From positions 124,001-188,000 of the forward strand of contig NZ_VORT01000008.1 in the NCBI RefSeq assembly GCF_007997155.1: DNA of 64,000 bases. The letters run 5' to 3'. Shown piece by piece: positions 24,970 to 34,488 of the stretch. Source of the stretch: Aequorivita antarctica. GTDB taxonomy: Bacteria > Bacteroidota > Bacteroidia > Flavobacteriales > Flavobacteriaceae. The number at the start of each line of letters is the position of its first letter. Positions within the stretch are counted from its first letter, which is position 1. The notes beneath the pieces were generated by a model that was given only the letters and a program-made list of their open reading frames with translations, was not told the origin of the DNA and did no database searches. A program made the position numbers and the translations under genes.

Positions 24970-25350
24970 ATGAAACTGTATAGCCTACCAAAAGTTACCT
25001 TCCTTTTTATTGCAATTAGTACCCTGTTATCGTGCAACAACGATGAAAAAAGCAACAATACAACCCCGGCCGCACAGCTTTTGGGCGTATGGCAAAGCAG
25101 CAACTTTAGCGAGATGTATGACTACAAGTTGTATTTTAATACTAAGGATGAAGGTTACAGTACCGAATACATAGCCCAGCCGGACGGCACCGCAATTTCA
25201 AACCTCAGACCCTTTAGCTGGAGCAGTAGCGAAACCACCTTGACCATAGATTATGAGGATGGCGCTAGCGATGCCACCCCCTTTGCCATAAACGCCGCCG
25301 GACAATTGCTGGCTTCGGGTTTAAGCAATTTACCCTTCAACAAGCTATAG
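24970..25350 (+). CDS. Small lipocalin-like lipoprotein
   Basis: A 126-residue protein with a lipobox at TLLSC22 and a Ser/Asn-rich linker. The LLGVWQSSNF motif followed by short antiparallel strands is typical of Bacteroidota lipocalin-like lipoproteins. It is expected in the outer membrane or periplasm. The ligand is unknown. It is the last gene of the accessory stretch. Confidence 0.6.
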   Translation: MKLYSLPKVTFLFIAISTLLSCNNDEKSNNTTPAAQLLGVWQSSNFSEMYDYKLYFNTKDEGYSTEYIAQPDGTAISNLRPFSWSSSETTLTIDYEDGASDATPFAINAAGQLLASGLSNLPFNKL

Positions 25351-25468
25351 TGTTTTCTGCTTTACTGGTTTATTGGTGTTAGCGCTGTTCCTCTGTTACA
25401 AAACTCTTAAATCATCTTCAAAAAAATCTAATTAATGTAACTTGCCGACCTATTAAAAAGTGAAGATT

Positions 25469-27307
25469 ATGCAAGACACAAAAATGCTAGATTACATAAA
25501 AGAAGTTTTAGAAAATATACCAGCTACATGGTTAAAGCTAACCACACATCGGCTGGATATTTATGATGAAAGCCAAGCAAAAACACAGTTTCTAGACCAG
25601 TTTGAAACCCTATTCCACGCCAACAACGCCGAACCGGCAGCCCTAAAAAAACTACCCACGGCTTATGACTATATTCGCTTGGGCCATCCACTATCCTGTA
25701 TATTGGAATGGGGAATTGCCAACTTAAATAATCTAGCAGCGGAGAATGTAATAACTTTTTCCTCAAAGACGGTTCCCATGCTGGCAATCCTTCGGAAGAA
25801 TTTATTGGCTAATAAAAAAACCCAAATTCTTTATACCGATGAATTACCTTCCTTTTTTGATGCTGAAATCGTAAGAAACATCTATGGCTACAATTTTGAA
25901 CTAAAGAAAGTAGAACAAGGTGCAGCCATTCCAGAATTTAATGGTAGCACGCTCTTCATTTCACAGAAAGAGAAAATTGGCGCTGTTGCCCTCACCCCAA
26001 CCATTGACTTTTTCCTAAGCCTTCAAGGCCACCTGGGAAGTACTTTAATAGTAAATGGCGAAAAGAACGAAGATTACATTTCAGAAATTCAACACGTACG
26101 GAGAAGGGAAACCATCGCCATGACGCCTGCCAATTGCCTAATTGCTTTAAAGTGGTTAGGGAAACAACCCTCTATTGAGCAAAATAATGAAGATGAAAAT
26201 AAACCAAGTGTATTAAATTCTATAAGGGAAATTACCGGTTCCCCAACAGAGGCACTCGTTGCTTCTAGTGGACTTTCCATTCAATACGCCATTATGATGG
26301 GGCTTATTCACGATGCGCTTGAAAACCACAAAGGAAAGGCTATCAAATTTATTGTTCCTCCAAATTGTTATGGCGGCACAAACGACCAAGCAAGACGCGT
26401 TGCTGCTTGCATTGATAATGTTGAAATTGTAGACTTGCTAGTAGATGGTGATAACGAGATGGTGCGTAGTATAGATAGCGTTTTAACTAAAATCGCTGAT
26501 GAAGATGCTATCCCTTACATCATAGCAGAAATACCAACAAATCCTAGAGTTGAAGTTCCAGATTTACAACAATTAAAAGCTGTATTAAGTAAAGAACGTA
26601 AAACCGCAGCAGGTGAAATTGCTATCGACCCTGTTTTTATTCTGGATCAAACATTTTGTCCGAATTATCACTTCTTGGGCGATGGGGAAATACTTTCAAC
26701 GGTTCGAGCCATTTCGTATGCTAGTGGATCAAAATTTCCGAGTGGCGGAAAATGCACGGCTGGTTACGTGGTAGGAAATACAAAAACGAAGGATTTGATG
26801 GAAAAAATAGAGCTGCATCTAACCCTTTGCGATAACGAGGCTACAGCCCTTCAATATGAAATCTTAGCAAAGCAATTGCCTTCCATGAACCAACGGATTA
26901 TTGATGCTTATGACAATACCCGTGAGTTTGTAAACTTCATCCACGAAACCTTACCAGGAGCGAAAATCAATTTTGTTTCAGAAGATTTGGCAGACCAAGG
27001 ATTTACCCCTTCTGTATTTTCATTAGATCTTCCCACTAAAGGGAATACGAATGAAGAAAGAGAAGCGTATAAAAGGGCACTAAATCTTAAATTAATCAAT
27101 TTAATGATTAAAGAAATCCCTACAGAAAGTAAGTTCTGTGTGAGCTACGGGCAGTTAAAAGGATGTTATTGGACGATACCTGCAACCTCAACTCAGGGAA
27201 CCACTAAAGAAGGCGATAAAGATTATATTGTACGCGTATCACTTTCACCTAATCTTGATCTTGATCTTCATAAAAAAGTGTTTTTAAAATTTGTGGAACA
27301 GATCTAG
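25469..27307 (+). CDS. Large PLP-dependent enzyme, Cys/Met-metabolism fold type I
   Basis: A 612-residue protein, started at ATG 25469. An in-frame GTG 9 bases upstream is possible. Residues 245-600 follow the fold type I aminotransferase pattern: SGLSIQYAIMMG, an EIPTNPRVEVPDL segment, DQTFCPNYHF, and the probable Schiff-base lysine Lys422 in SGSKFPSGGKCTAG. This resembles cystathionine gamma-synthase relatives, but about 180 residues at the N-terminus are extra and unassigned. The substrate is unknown. A DUF3095 gene follows after 53 bases and may be co-transcribed. Confidence 0.72.
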   Translation: MQDTKMLDYIKEVLENIPATWLKLTTHRLDIYDESQAKTQFLDQFETLFHANNAEPAALKKLPTAYDYIRLGHPLSCILEWGIANLNNLAAENVITFSSKTVPMLAILRKNLLANKKTQILYTDELPSFFDAEIVRNIYGYNFELKKVEQGAAIPEFNGSTLFISQKEKIGAVALTPTIDFFLSLQGHLGSTLIVNGEKNEDYISEIQHVRRRETIAMTPANCLIALKWLGKQPSIEQNNEDENKPSVLNSIREITGSPTEALVASSGLSIQYAIMMGLIHDALENHKGKAIKFIVPPNCYGGTNDQARRVAACIDNVEIVDLLVDGDNEMVRSIDSVLTKIADEDAIPYIIAEIPTNPRVEVPDLQQLKAVLSKERKTAAGEIAIDPVFILDQTFCPNYHFLGDGEILSTVRAISYASGSKFPSGGKCTAGYVVGNTKTKDLMEKIELHLTLCDNEATALQYEILAKQLPSMNQRIIDAYDNTREFVNFIHETLPGAKINFVSEDLADQGFTPSVFSLDLPTKGNTNEEREAYKRALNLKLINLMIKEIPTESKFCVSYGQLKGCYWTIPATSTQGTTKEGDKDYIVRVSLSPNLDLDLHKKVFLKFVEQI

Positions 27308-27360
27308 GTATCACTGAAGATTTATATAAAAATAGATTTCAGCAATCAGTATTCGCAATA

Positions 27361-28521
27361 ATGGAGGACCTAAAGTACTATGCCAAATTAAAAAGCTCCA
27401 ATAAAACGCTTGTAGATTTATTGGCTAGTGAATCCAGTTTTTCTGATGTTCCAAACACTTGGCAGGTGGTGGTGGTTGATATTCAAAATTCCAGTCAGGC
27501 TGTTGATGATGGAAAACACCATCAAATAAACTTAACGGCAACTGGTGCAATAATCTCAGTGTTAAACACCATCAGAAAAGAAAAATACAATATTGAAATA
27601 CCTTATTTTTTTGGGGGTGATGGTGCTACTTTCCTGCTTCCAACCCTGCTTTTAAATAAAATGATAGTGGTCCTAGAAAACTATAGTTTTCATATTAAAA
27701 GAAACACCAATTTAATACTTAGAGTGGGACATATTTCTGTTAAAGATTTAAACGTTCAAGAGGCTAGTATAAGAATAGTTAAACACCGACTTACGGAACA
27801 ACTTACGATTCCTATTGTATTGGGAAATGGTTTAAAAAAAGCTGAAGAAATCATTAAGAATACTTTTGTAGAAAACAACTTTACTAATTTTAAAGAAGAT
27901 CTTTTAAATTTAGAAGGGATGGAGTGTAGATGGAAACAAATTAACCCTTCACAGACTAAAAATAAAGTTATTTGTTTGTTGTTGGACGCTACAAATGAAA
28001 CTGATCAAGGAACTATTTATAGAGATGTGCTAACTAAAATGGATGCTATGTTTGGCACGTTTAAAAGCAGACAACCCATAAAATCGAACAAGCTAAACTT
28101 AAATTTAAGCATTTTTAATATATGGGAAGAAATGAAAATTACGCTCGTCAATAAAAATTGGATTTACTTATTTAAAAATTGGGTTGCCACACTTTTTGGA
28201 ACATTATATTTAAACCTATCTAGAAACGGAAAACAATATTTAAAACAAATTGGGCAACTATCGCATACTTTTATGCTTGACGGGATGATAAATACAATTT
28301 TCACAGCCGAGCAAAATAAAATAGACCTTTTTATAGCGTATCTAGATCAACTGGAAAAAGATAAAAAAATTATTTATGGCATTCATATTACACACGCTTC
28401 TGTAATGTCTTGTTATGTCTTGGACAGAAAAACGAAACATTCACACTTTGTAGATGGCACCGAAGGCGGGTATACTTCTGCTGCTAGAATGTTGAAAATA
28501 AAAATTGAAAACATTACGTAA
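27361..28521 (+). CDS. DUF3095 protein, nucleotide-cyclase-like motifs
   Basis: A 386-residue soluble protein matching DUF3095. Asp40 in VVDIQNSSQAV and the GGDGAT motif at 85-90 (Asp87) have the spacing and context of the metal-binding aspartates of class III cyclases and GGDEF-type palm domains. The C-terminal half contains HFVDGTEGGYTSAA. I know of no demonstrated activity for the family. It follows the PLP enzyme closely on the same strand. Product and partner are not known. Confidence 0.72.
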   Translation: MEDLKYYAKLKSSNKTLVDLLASESSFSDVPNTWQVVVVDIQNSSQAVDDGKHHQINLTATGAIISVLNTIRKEKYNIEIPYFFGGDGATFLLPTLLLNKMIVVLENYSFHIKRNTNLILRVGHISVKDLNVQEASIRIVKHRLTEQLTIPIVLGNGLKKAEEIIKNTFVENNFTNFKEDLLNLEGMECRWKQINPSQTKNKVICLLLDATNETDQGTIYRDVLTKMDAMFGTFKSRQPIKSNKLNLNLSIFNIWEEMKITLVNKNWIYLFKNWVATLFGTLYLNLSRNGKQYLKQIGQLSHTFMLDGMINTIFTAEQNKIDLFIAYLDQLEKDKKIIYGIHITHASVMSCYVLDRKTKHSHFVDGTEGGYTSAARMLKIKIENIT

Positions 28522-28647
28522 ATTTAATACACCAATAGGCTTTAAACACCTGACCCTTTGTGTTTTGGGTAATATTTTTTTCGTATATTCGAAAGTGTTA
28601 ACACTGCCATAAGTTTTCCCCCGCTTTGGCCATAAACATTTTGTATT

Positions 28648-31600
28648 ATGAAAAACTGGCTTCAAAAGGGGATTAATTACTGGATTATAGGTTGGGTGGT
28701 TCTTTCCCTACTTTTGATTATCATCAATGCTGCTTTTCGCATTAATAGTTATATTGAAATGCCGCAGCATGGGCATTTTGATAATTTTGAAACTGTAAAT
28801 GCGCTTATCTTCAGTCCCGAAAATTCCGATAAAATAATTTTCTACCATGCTTTCTTCATTCTTGATTTTATATGGGCTGCTCTGCTATTATTGATAATTT
28901 CCTATTTGATACGCGATTTGTTTGAGGATACCTTTTTCAGATGGAAGAAATACAAAATTTTGATCACTGTATGGCAGGCATTTTTCTTTTTTTCCTTATT
29001 AGCATTGCTCGCAGATGTTTTCGAGGGCTTTGGCTACGAATTTAAATGGGCCCGAGATTTTATCAACTTAAAATATATCAGTCCCGTAAAAGTTACCCTG
29101 TACGCAATTTGTTTTATGTTTTTGCTTTATTGGTTTCTCAAAACCATTTTTTTACCACAAATCAAAACCTTGATCCGGTTTATACAGACTGCTTTATTAA
29201 GCATTCTTTTTATCATTATTATTTATGTGATGGTAACGTTTATGGAACAGGGCGGCACACTCATAGTTGACCTTTTTTACCGGCCTTTAAATATTGTTAT
29301 CCTGTTCTTTTTGCTCAGTTTTTTGGCACTGGTTCTTTCACACTTTCCTGTTTACAATGATATTTGGCTTTACGGGAATAGAGATTGTGTGAGCCTTGAA
29401 ATGCCTAAAAATAAAAGAAGCTGGTTGGGTCTTAATATAATATATTTTGACACCAGTAAAGCAAAACCGGGCACCAGCATCACTTTTGATAATGAAGCCG
29501 TGAAAAATCTGCGCCGCAGCTTGGGGGTCCTCATTTACATTGCGATGTTCCAAATATTCCTAATGATGATTCCCCGTTACTTTGGTGTGTATTTTAATGC
29601 ATCCTATATTTCGGCTTTCTTGCTCCTCATTACCTTAATCGCATATAATTTTTGGGGAAAGCGTTATAACCAGTGGAAAAAAGATTTGAAAGAGGGAGAT
29701 GAAGCAACCAAAAAGGAAACTGTTGAATATATTATTAAATATGTGGGCAGGTTTCCACGCTATTACCTGGCTTGTGTAATCATGGTTTTTATAACTGCTA
29801 TTCTTGTGGCCATCTTTAAATGGGACCGCATCCCTTTTATTGCATTTCTTATCACCTTGGGTTGCCAAATGTACCTCTATATATATTTCAAAATATGCCG
29901 CACCTATTTTAAGTATGCGTTTTATACAAAAGAACTATACGATGAAAAAACAGAAATGTTTAAAAAGGAAACCCTGGAACTATTTGACAAATACGGCGAT
30001 ATTAAAAACCAAAAAATTCCCAAGTATTTAGAATATTTCGGAAAACTGAGCGATAACGTTTTCTATTTGAATTTTATGCGCTACAGCGGAATATTTTCCT
30101 TAGTATGCCTCTTGCTTGCAAATAGTTTTTTTGTCGTTGCCAGTTGGTTCAGCCCCTTAGTTATTATTTGTCTTTATATTATTGTTATTTATTCAATCCT
30201 CATCATTTTATTCAAGCATTTATTATACTATCATAGGCTTGAAGAACCAAAGGAAGAAAAGGATGCAGAAGAATTAAAACAAGAAAAGAAAAAAAACGGG
30301 CCAAAGAATTTTTATAAATATTGGTTACCATTGCTGATTATTTTTTTCTTTTCTGGTGCCATTTATATGACTTCTTTTGAAAATGACCTGCACGAACTCA
30401 CTGAAGTAAAAACCCATAAACCTTTGGATTTTGATGGATTTATGATAAGTGAAACCGCTAATTCCTATAAAAAAGATAATTATTTTTTTGTGGGCTCGTA
30501 TGGCGGCGGATTAAAAGCCAATCTTTGGAATTTATTGTTGTTTAACCAATTGGATTCTTTAAGTAAAGGTGAATTTTTCGACCGTAGCATAGTGCTGTCG
30601 GGTGTTTCTGGTGGTGCGGTGGGCATAGGCAATTATGCTTCGCTACGCAATTATAACGACCAGAAGAAAAGTTTAAATCATGAAATATTTAAAATAGGCA
30701 CTTCCAATGTACTATCCAATGAACTCACTTATCTATTGGGACGGGATTTGATTCGCGAATACCTCCCGTTCTTCAATTACCACGGCAAAGACCGTTCCTA
30801 TAAAAGCATGAAGTTGCATGCCATAAACACGGGAATGCCTTTGGACGACTTCCACAACATAAGCTATCTAGATGTATGGCGCAATCTTTATGAAAAACGA
30901 GGCCGTAAATTCCCCGCACTTATTATGAATTCCACATCAGTAGCTGGAAGGCAGGGCGTGGTTTCAACGGTTCGTTTTCCTGACAGTACTTTTGCAGGAG
31001 CAGATAATCTTTCCATTTTTGAAAATGGTCGCGATTCGGTAGCGCTTACTTATTATGGAGCGGTATCAACTACCAATCGTTTTCCATTGTTCAGTCCTAC
31101 GGCCAAAATCCGTCAAAAAGGTAATTATTTAGATGGTGGCTATTTTGAAAACAGTGGCATGCTTAGTGCAATGGAAGTGTATGACGCCATTGAACGCGAA
31201 GCGGAATTTAACCAAAAAGTGCAACCTATTTTTATTAATATTATCAATTCTGGTGATTTTTACATCAGACAAAAGCTGTTTCAGTGGAAATTTTCCTCAA
31301 AAACTGTCAAGGAGTCTGGAGAATTCGCCTCCATAATTGGAACCGTTGTTTCCATTGACAAGCTTCCGGGTTATATTTACGAAAAAATAAAAAATCGAGG
31401 ATTTGCTATTGTTCCAGTAATGATGCCACATAAAATGACCTATGAAAAAGTGCGTGAAATTCTAAAAGCCGAGGTGGATAACCCTTTGGCACTTATGGAC
31501 AGCATCCAAAAAAACAACGAAGCCATTGATAACGCACTTAGAGCATATAAACCCTATAAATTTGATAAGTGGGGTGTTGTGGAGCCTCCATTGGCACGCT

Positions 31601-31800
31601 TGCTAAGCGAGCCCGCAGTGCAATATCAAGAGGCTATGGTTCATAAACATCCCGAAGTGCAAGAAACCTTAATGCGCATTCTCGATTTCATAAAGACCGA
31701 TACCGTGGTTACCAATAAAAACCAATACAAACTACACAGACCTATTTCAAAATATAAGAATGAAAATAATAATACAATAGACTCCCTAAAGCTTGATTAA
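28648..31800 (+). CDS. Patatin-like phospholipase with large N-terminal membrane domain
   Basis: A 1050-residue protein. Residues 1-585 hold roughly 12 membrane helices. Residues 600-860 form a patatin domain with the oxyanion loop GSYGGGLKAN, nucleophile Ser654 in GVSGG and catalytic Asp829 in LDGGYFENSG. A hydrophilic tail of about 190 residues ends the protein. It would hydrolyse acyl esters of membrane lipids. Stand-alone patatins are much shorter, so the fused membrane part is unusual. It appears monocistronic. Confidence 0.8.
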   Translation: MKNWLQKGINYWIIGWVVLSLLLIIINAAFRINSYIEMPQHGHFDNFETVNALIFSPENSDKIIFYHAFFILDFIWAALLLLIISYLIRDLFEDTFFRWKKYKILITVWQAFFFFSLLALLADVFEGFGYEFKWARDFINLKYISPVKVTLYAICFMFLLYWFLKTIFLPQIKTLIRFIQTALLSILFIIIIYVMVTFMEQGGTLIVDLFYRPLNIVILFFLLSFLALVLSHFPVYNDIWLYGNRDCVSLEMPKNKRSWLGLNIIYFDTSKAKPGTSITFDNEAVKNLRRSLGVLIYIAMFQIFLMMIPRYFGVYFNASYISAFLLLITLIAYNFWGKRYNQWKKDLKEGDEATKKETVEYIIKYVGRFPRYYLACVIMVFITAILVAIFKWDRIPFIAFLITLGCQMYLYIYFKICRTYFKYAFYTKELYDEKTEMFKKETLELFDKYGDIKNQKIPKYLEYFGKLSDNVFYLNFMRYSGIFSLVCLLLANSFFVVASWFSPLVIICLYIIVIYSILIILFKHLLYYHRLEEPKEEKDAEELKQEKKKNGPKNFYKYWLPLLIIFFFSGAIYMTSFENDLHELTEVKTHKPLDFDGFMISETANSYKKDNYFFVGSYGGGLKANLWNLLLFNQLDSLSKGEFFDRSIVLSGVSGGAVGIGNYASLRNYNDQKKSLNHEIFKIGTSNVLSNELTYLLGRDLIREYLPFFNYHGKDRSYKSMKLHAINTGMPLDDFHNISYLDVWRNLYEKRGRKFPALIMNSTSVAGRQGVVSTVRFPDSTFAGADNLSIFENGRDSVALTYYGAVSTTNRFPLFSPTAKIRQKGNYLDGGYFENSGMLSAMEVYDAIEREAEFNQKVQPIFINIINSGDFYIRQKLFQWKFSSKTVKESGEFASIIGTVVSIDKLPGYIYEKIKNRGFAIVPVMMPHKMTYEKVREILKAEVDNPLALMDSIQKNNEAIDNALRAYKPYKFDKWGVVEPPLARLLSEPAVQYQEAMVHKHPEVQETLMRILDFIKTDTVVTNKNQYKLHRPISKYKNENNNTIDSLKLD

Positions 31801-31919
31801 ATTTTAAACAGCTAAAAATTCTAATTTTCTCACCTTATCGCTCACAACCTTAGCGGGCTTTTAAAAAGCGCACTAGAAAAGCTAGAAAAAATGTAAATTT
31901 ATACTCCTATTCAACTACA

Positions 31920-32270
31920 ATGAAAAATGAAAACCTCTACAAACTACCTTTCGCAAATGTATATCCATATTATATAGCCAAAGCAGAAAAAAAGGGCCGC
32001 ACCAAAGAAGAGCTAGACACAATTATCTGCTGGTTAACAGGCTATGACGAAAAAGGCTTACAACAACAACTAGACAGTAAAGCCAGCTTTGAAAACTTTT
32101 ACACAGAAGCACCCCAACTAAACCCCAATATCTCAAAAATAACCGGCCTAGTCTGCGGCATCCGTGTAGAAGAAATTGAAGACCCACTAATGCAAAAGAT
32201 TCGCTATTTAGATAAATTGGTAGACGAGTTGGCAAAGGGCAAGGCGATGGAAAAGATTTTAAAAAAATAG
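31920..32270 (+). CDS. DUF2200 protein
   Basis: A 116-residue soluble protein of full family length. The pattern [20 protein letters not shown], then [13 protein letters not shown] and a late [18 protein letters not shown] is the DUF2200 signature. Its biochemical role is unknown. It is followed after 4 bases by a KOW-like small protein gene, probably in one transcript. Confidence 0.85.
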   Translation: MKNENLYKLPFANVYPYYIAKAEKKGRTKEELDTIICWLTGYDEKGLQQQLDSKASFENFYTEAPQLNPNISKITGLVCGIRVEEIEDPLMQKIRYLDKLVDELAKGKAMEKILKK

Positions 32271-32274
32271 TAGT

Positions 32275-32466
32275 ATGAAATCCAAAGACCCCTCTAATTT
32301 AAAAGACGGCTACAACTGCCAAGTCAATAACGGCACCCACAAAGGCAAATCTGGCACCGTGCGCGATATAAATACCAGTAAAACTGGACACATTACCATT
32401 ACTGTAGAGCAAGAAAATGGCGTGCGGTTCAAGACCTTAGGCAGAAATGTGATAGTAACAGGCTAA
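32275..32466 (+). CDS. Small KOW-motif-like protein
   Basis: A 63-residue protein. CQVNNGTHKGKSGTVRDINT resembles the KOW motif of ribosomal L24/L26 and NusG, which binds RNA or protein. The rest is short strands ending in VRFKTLGRNVIV. It is probably co-expressed with the DUF2200 gene 4 bases upstream. The role is unknown. Confidence 0.6.
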   Translation: MKSKDPSNLKDGYNCQVNNGTHKGKSGTVRDINTSKTGHITITVEQENGVRFKTLGRNVIVTG

Positions 32467-32575
32467 TATTCCTATTTGATTAGATAACCAAACAACTATC
32501 ACCTAAAATCCAACTCAACACAGTACTCAAAATAAAGTATCTTTAATGTTTAGTTTTTAAACATTCTTCCTCCCG

Positions 32576-33304
32576 ATGAAAAAAACGCTCCTTACATTAA
32601 TACAAAGGCTAAAGGCATTTTTAATTCGCAACTTTCACCAGTACAATAGCAAACTTCCCTATATAATTACAGTTGTCGTGGCTTTAATTATAGTTATTGG
32701 CGGCATCAATTTGTTCATTGAACTTACGGAAGAATTAAAGGATAACCTACTGCCACAATATGACCAAGCTATAACCGATTATATTATTTCCTTTCGGAAT
32801 CCCACGCTCACAAAATATTTTATATTCATAACCAATGTGGGCGATTTTTACGGCTACCTTATTGTTTTAGCTATTTCGAGTGTTATATCCTTTTTCGTTT
32901 TTAAAAAATGGAGAGGTGTAGTGCAAACCATACTGGTTTTATTATTGGCGTCTATATCCAATATGATGTTGAAACGTTTCATTGACCGGGCAAGACCTGG
33001 TATAGAACATTTGGTTTCGGTAGAGACCTTAAGTTATCCCAGCGGCCATGCCATGAGTGCTATGGCTTTTTATGGGTTTGTGATCTATCTTTTTTTTAGA
33101 TTTAAAATCAATAGGTTTTTAAAAGTAGCTATAATAATATTCATGGCTTTCATTATTTTAAGCATTGGCCTCAGCAGAATATATTTGGGCGTTCACTATC
33201 CGTCAGATATTGCCGGCGGTTATATTGCCGGGTTTATTTGGGTGGTTTTTTGCATCCTTATTTTTAATTTGGTTGAAGTATTTCGAAGAGACCCCAATAC
33301 ATAA
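32576..33304 (+). CDS. PAP2-family phosphatase (second copy)
   Basis: A 242-residue membrane protein with KRFIDRARPG, SYPSGHAMSAM and SRIYLGVHYPSDIAGG, the three PAP2 motifs in full. The longer N-terminus with a helix at about 27-50 and a periplasmic loop fits PgpB- or YodM-type enzymes acting on lipid phosphates such as undecaprenyl pyrophosphate. It is unrelated in position to the PAP2 gene at 15790-16365 and keeps the canonical SGH motif that the other lacks. Confidence 0.9.
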   Translation: MKKTLLTLIQRLKAFLIRNFHQYNSKLPYIITVVVALIIVIGGINLFIELTEELKDNLLPQYDQAITDYIISFRNPTLTKYFIFITNVGDFYGYLIVLAISSVISFFVFKKWRGVVQTILVLLLASISNMMLKRFIDRARPGIEHLVSVETLSYPSGHAMSAMAFYGFVIYLFFRFKINRFLKVAIIIFMAFIILSIGLSRIYLGVHYPSDIAGGYIAGFIWVVFCILIFNLVEVFRRDPNT

Positions 33305-33364
33305 AAGAATACATTATGGTTTGGTTAGTTAGCATTTGAGTAATTTTACTACTTATAACCTCTA

Positions 33365-33439
33365 ATGAAAAAAATATTCTATTTAATAACCATCCTTTTT
33401 ACATTAAGTTGTTCCCAAGAACCAACAGCTTATTTATAA
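33365..33439 (+). pseudogene. Truncated lipoprotein leader
   Basis: ATG 33365 encodes a 24-residue lipoprotein signal (KKIFYLITILFTLSCSQEPT) and then stops. Shifting by one base near 33430 continues a hydrophobic stretch (LIYNIVATSIGLIITISIAV) to a TGA near 33500. This looks like a decayed small lipoprotein gene, or a very short real peptide. Confidence 0.35.
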
Positions 33440-33539
33440 TATCGTAGCAACTAGTATTGGGTTAATTATTACAATTTCCATTGCTGTTATTCGTAATTGA
33501 CTCTCCTTTTATCACATTTATCTTCTAACAACTAACATC

Positions 33540-33574
33540 ATTCATTACTAATTATTCATTACATATTATTCAAG
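33540..33574. repeat. 7-bp-period array
   Basis: Five units (ATTCATT, ACTAATT, ATTCATT, ACATATT, ATTCAAG) of the same type as the arrays at 16740 and 18764, 28 bases upstream of the rlmF start. Confidence 0.65.
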
Positions 33575-33602
33575 TACCTTTACCAATCTAAAGAAAACCC
33601 CC

Positions 33603-34448
33603 GTGCATCCCAAAAACCCCTTCAATAAAGACTATAATTTCGAAAAACTTATAGCAGTGCACCCAGCATTAAAACCTTTTGTTTTTGAAAATGAACACGG
33701 CAACAAAACCGTGAAATTTGCAAACCACGAAGCCGTTAAAGCACTGAACACTGCCCTGCTGAAAACGCATTATGGTATAACCTATTGGAACATTCCCGAG
33801 GACAATCTTTGTCCGCCAATTCCCGGTAGGTTGGATTATTTGTTGCACATAGCAGAGCTTATTCCAAAAATAGAAATTCATTTGCTGGATATTGGCACTG
33901 GCGCCAACCTCATCTACCCTATTTTGGCGAGCCGCCATTTTAATTGGCAATGCACCGCAAGTGAAGTAAATCAAGATTCGTTGAGCAATGCACAGGAAAT
34001 AATTGATAAAAATCCTGATTTAAAAGATATTGAATTGCGGCACCAACAGTTTAAAAGCCATATTTTGGAACACATCATCCAACCAACCGACGTTTTTGAT
34101 GTGGTTGTCTGCAATCCGCCTTTCTTTAAAAACCGAACCGATGCCGAACAAAGCAACCGTCGTAAATTTAAAAACCTTGAATTAAGCGAAGAAAAAACCC
34201 AGAATTTCGGAGGCCTGAGCAATGAGTTATGGTACAAAGGTGGTGAAGCGGCATTCGTGCAAAAGATGGCTGAAGAAAGTCTTCAATTTAAAGATCAAGT
34301 GCAATGGTTTACGGCCGTTATTTCACAAAAAGAAAACCTGAAAAATATCAAAAGAGCCATAAATAAAACCAAGCCTTCCGAAGTAAAAATAGTAGAGATG
34401 GAACAAGGCAACAAACAAAGCCGTTTTATTGCTTGGACTTTTAAATAA
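33603..34448 (+). CDS. rlmF: 23S rRNA (adenine-1618-N6)-methyltransferase RlmF
   Basis: A 281-residue protein started at GTG 33603, giving the family-typical MHPKNPFNKDYNF start. The SAM site is at LDIGTGANLIYP and the catalytic motif is NPPFF near 172 in VVCNPPFFKNR. It methylates A1618 of 23S rRNA in the large ribosomal subunit. It is a stand-alone gene. Confidence 0.92.
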   Translation: MHPKNPFNKDYNFEKLIAVHPALKPFVFENEHGNKTVKFANHEAVKALNTALLKTHYGITYWNIPEDNLCPPIPGRLDYLLHIAELIPKIEIHLLDIGTGANLIYPILASRHFNWQCTASEVNQDSLSNAQEIIDKNPDLKDIELRHQQFKSHILEHIIQPTDVFDVVVCNPPFFKNRTDAEQSNRRKFKNLELSEEKTQNFGGLSNELWYKGGEAAFVQKMAEESLQFKDQVQWFTAVISQKENLKNIKRAINKTKPSEVKIVEMEQGNKQSRFIAWTFK

Positions 34449-34453
34449 AAACC

Positions 34454-34488
34454 ATTCAACACTCACTACTAACTACTCAATACTAACT
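34454..34488. repeat. 7-bp-period array at a gene end
   Basis: Five units (ATTCAAC, ACTCACT, ACTAACT, ACTCAAT, ACTAACT). The TAG stop of the reverse-strand gene at 34487 lies at the end of the array. Confidence 0.75.

Larger units (their letters stand above)
33305..33602. other. Intergenic region with a gene remnant and a 7-bp array
   Basis: This is 298 bases without an intact gene. It holds a truncated lipoprotein reading frame (33365-33439), a frameshifted hydrophobic continuation to about 33500, and a 7-bp-period array at 33540-33574 just before rlmF. Confidence 0.6.
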
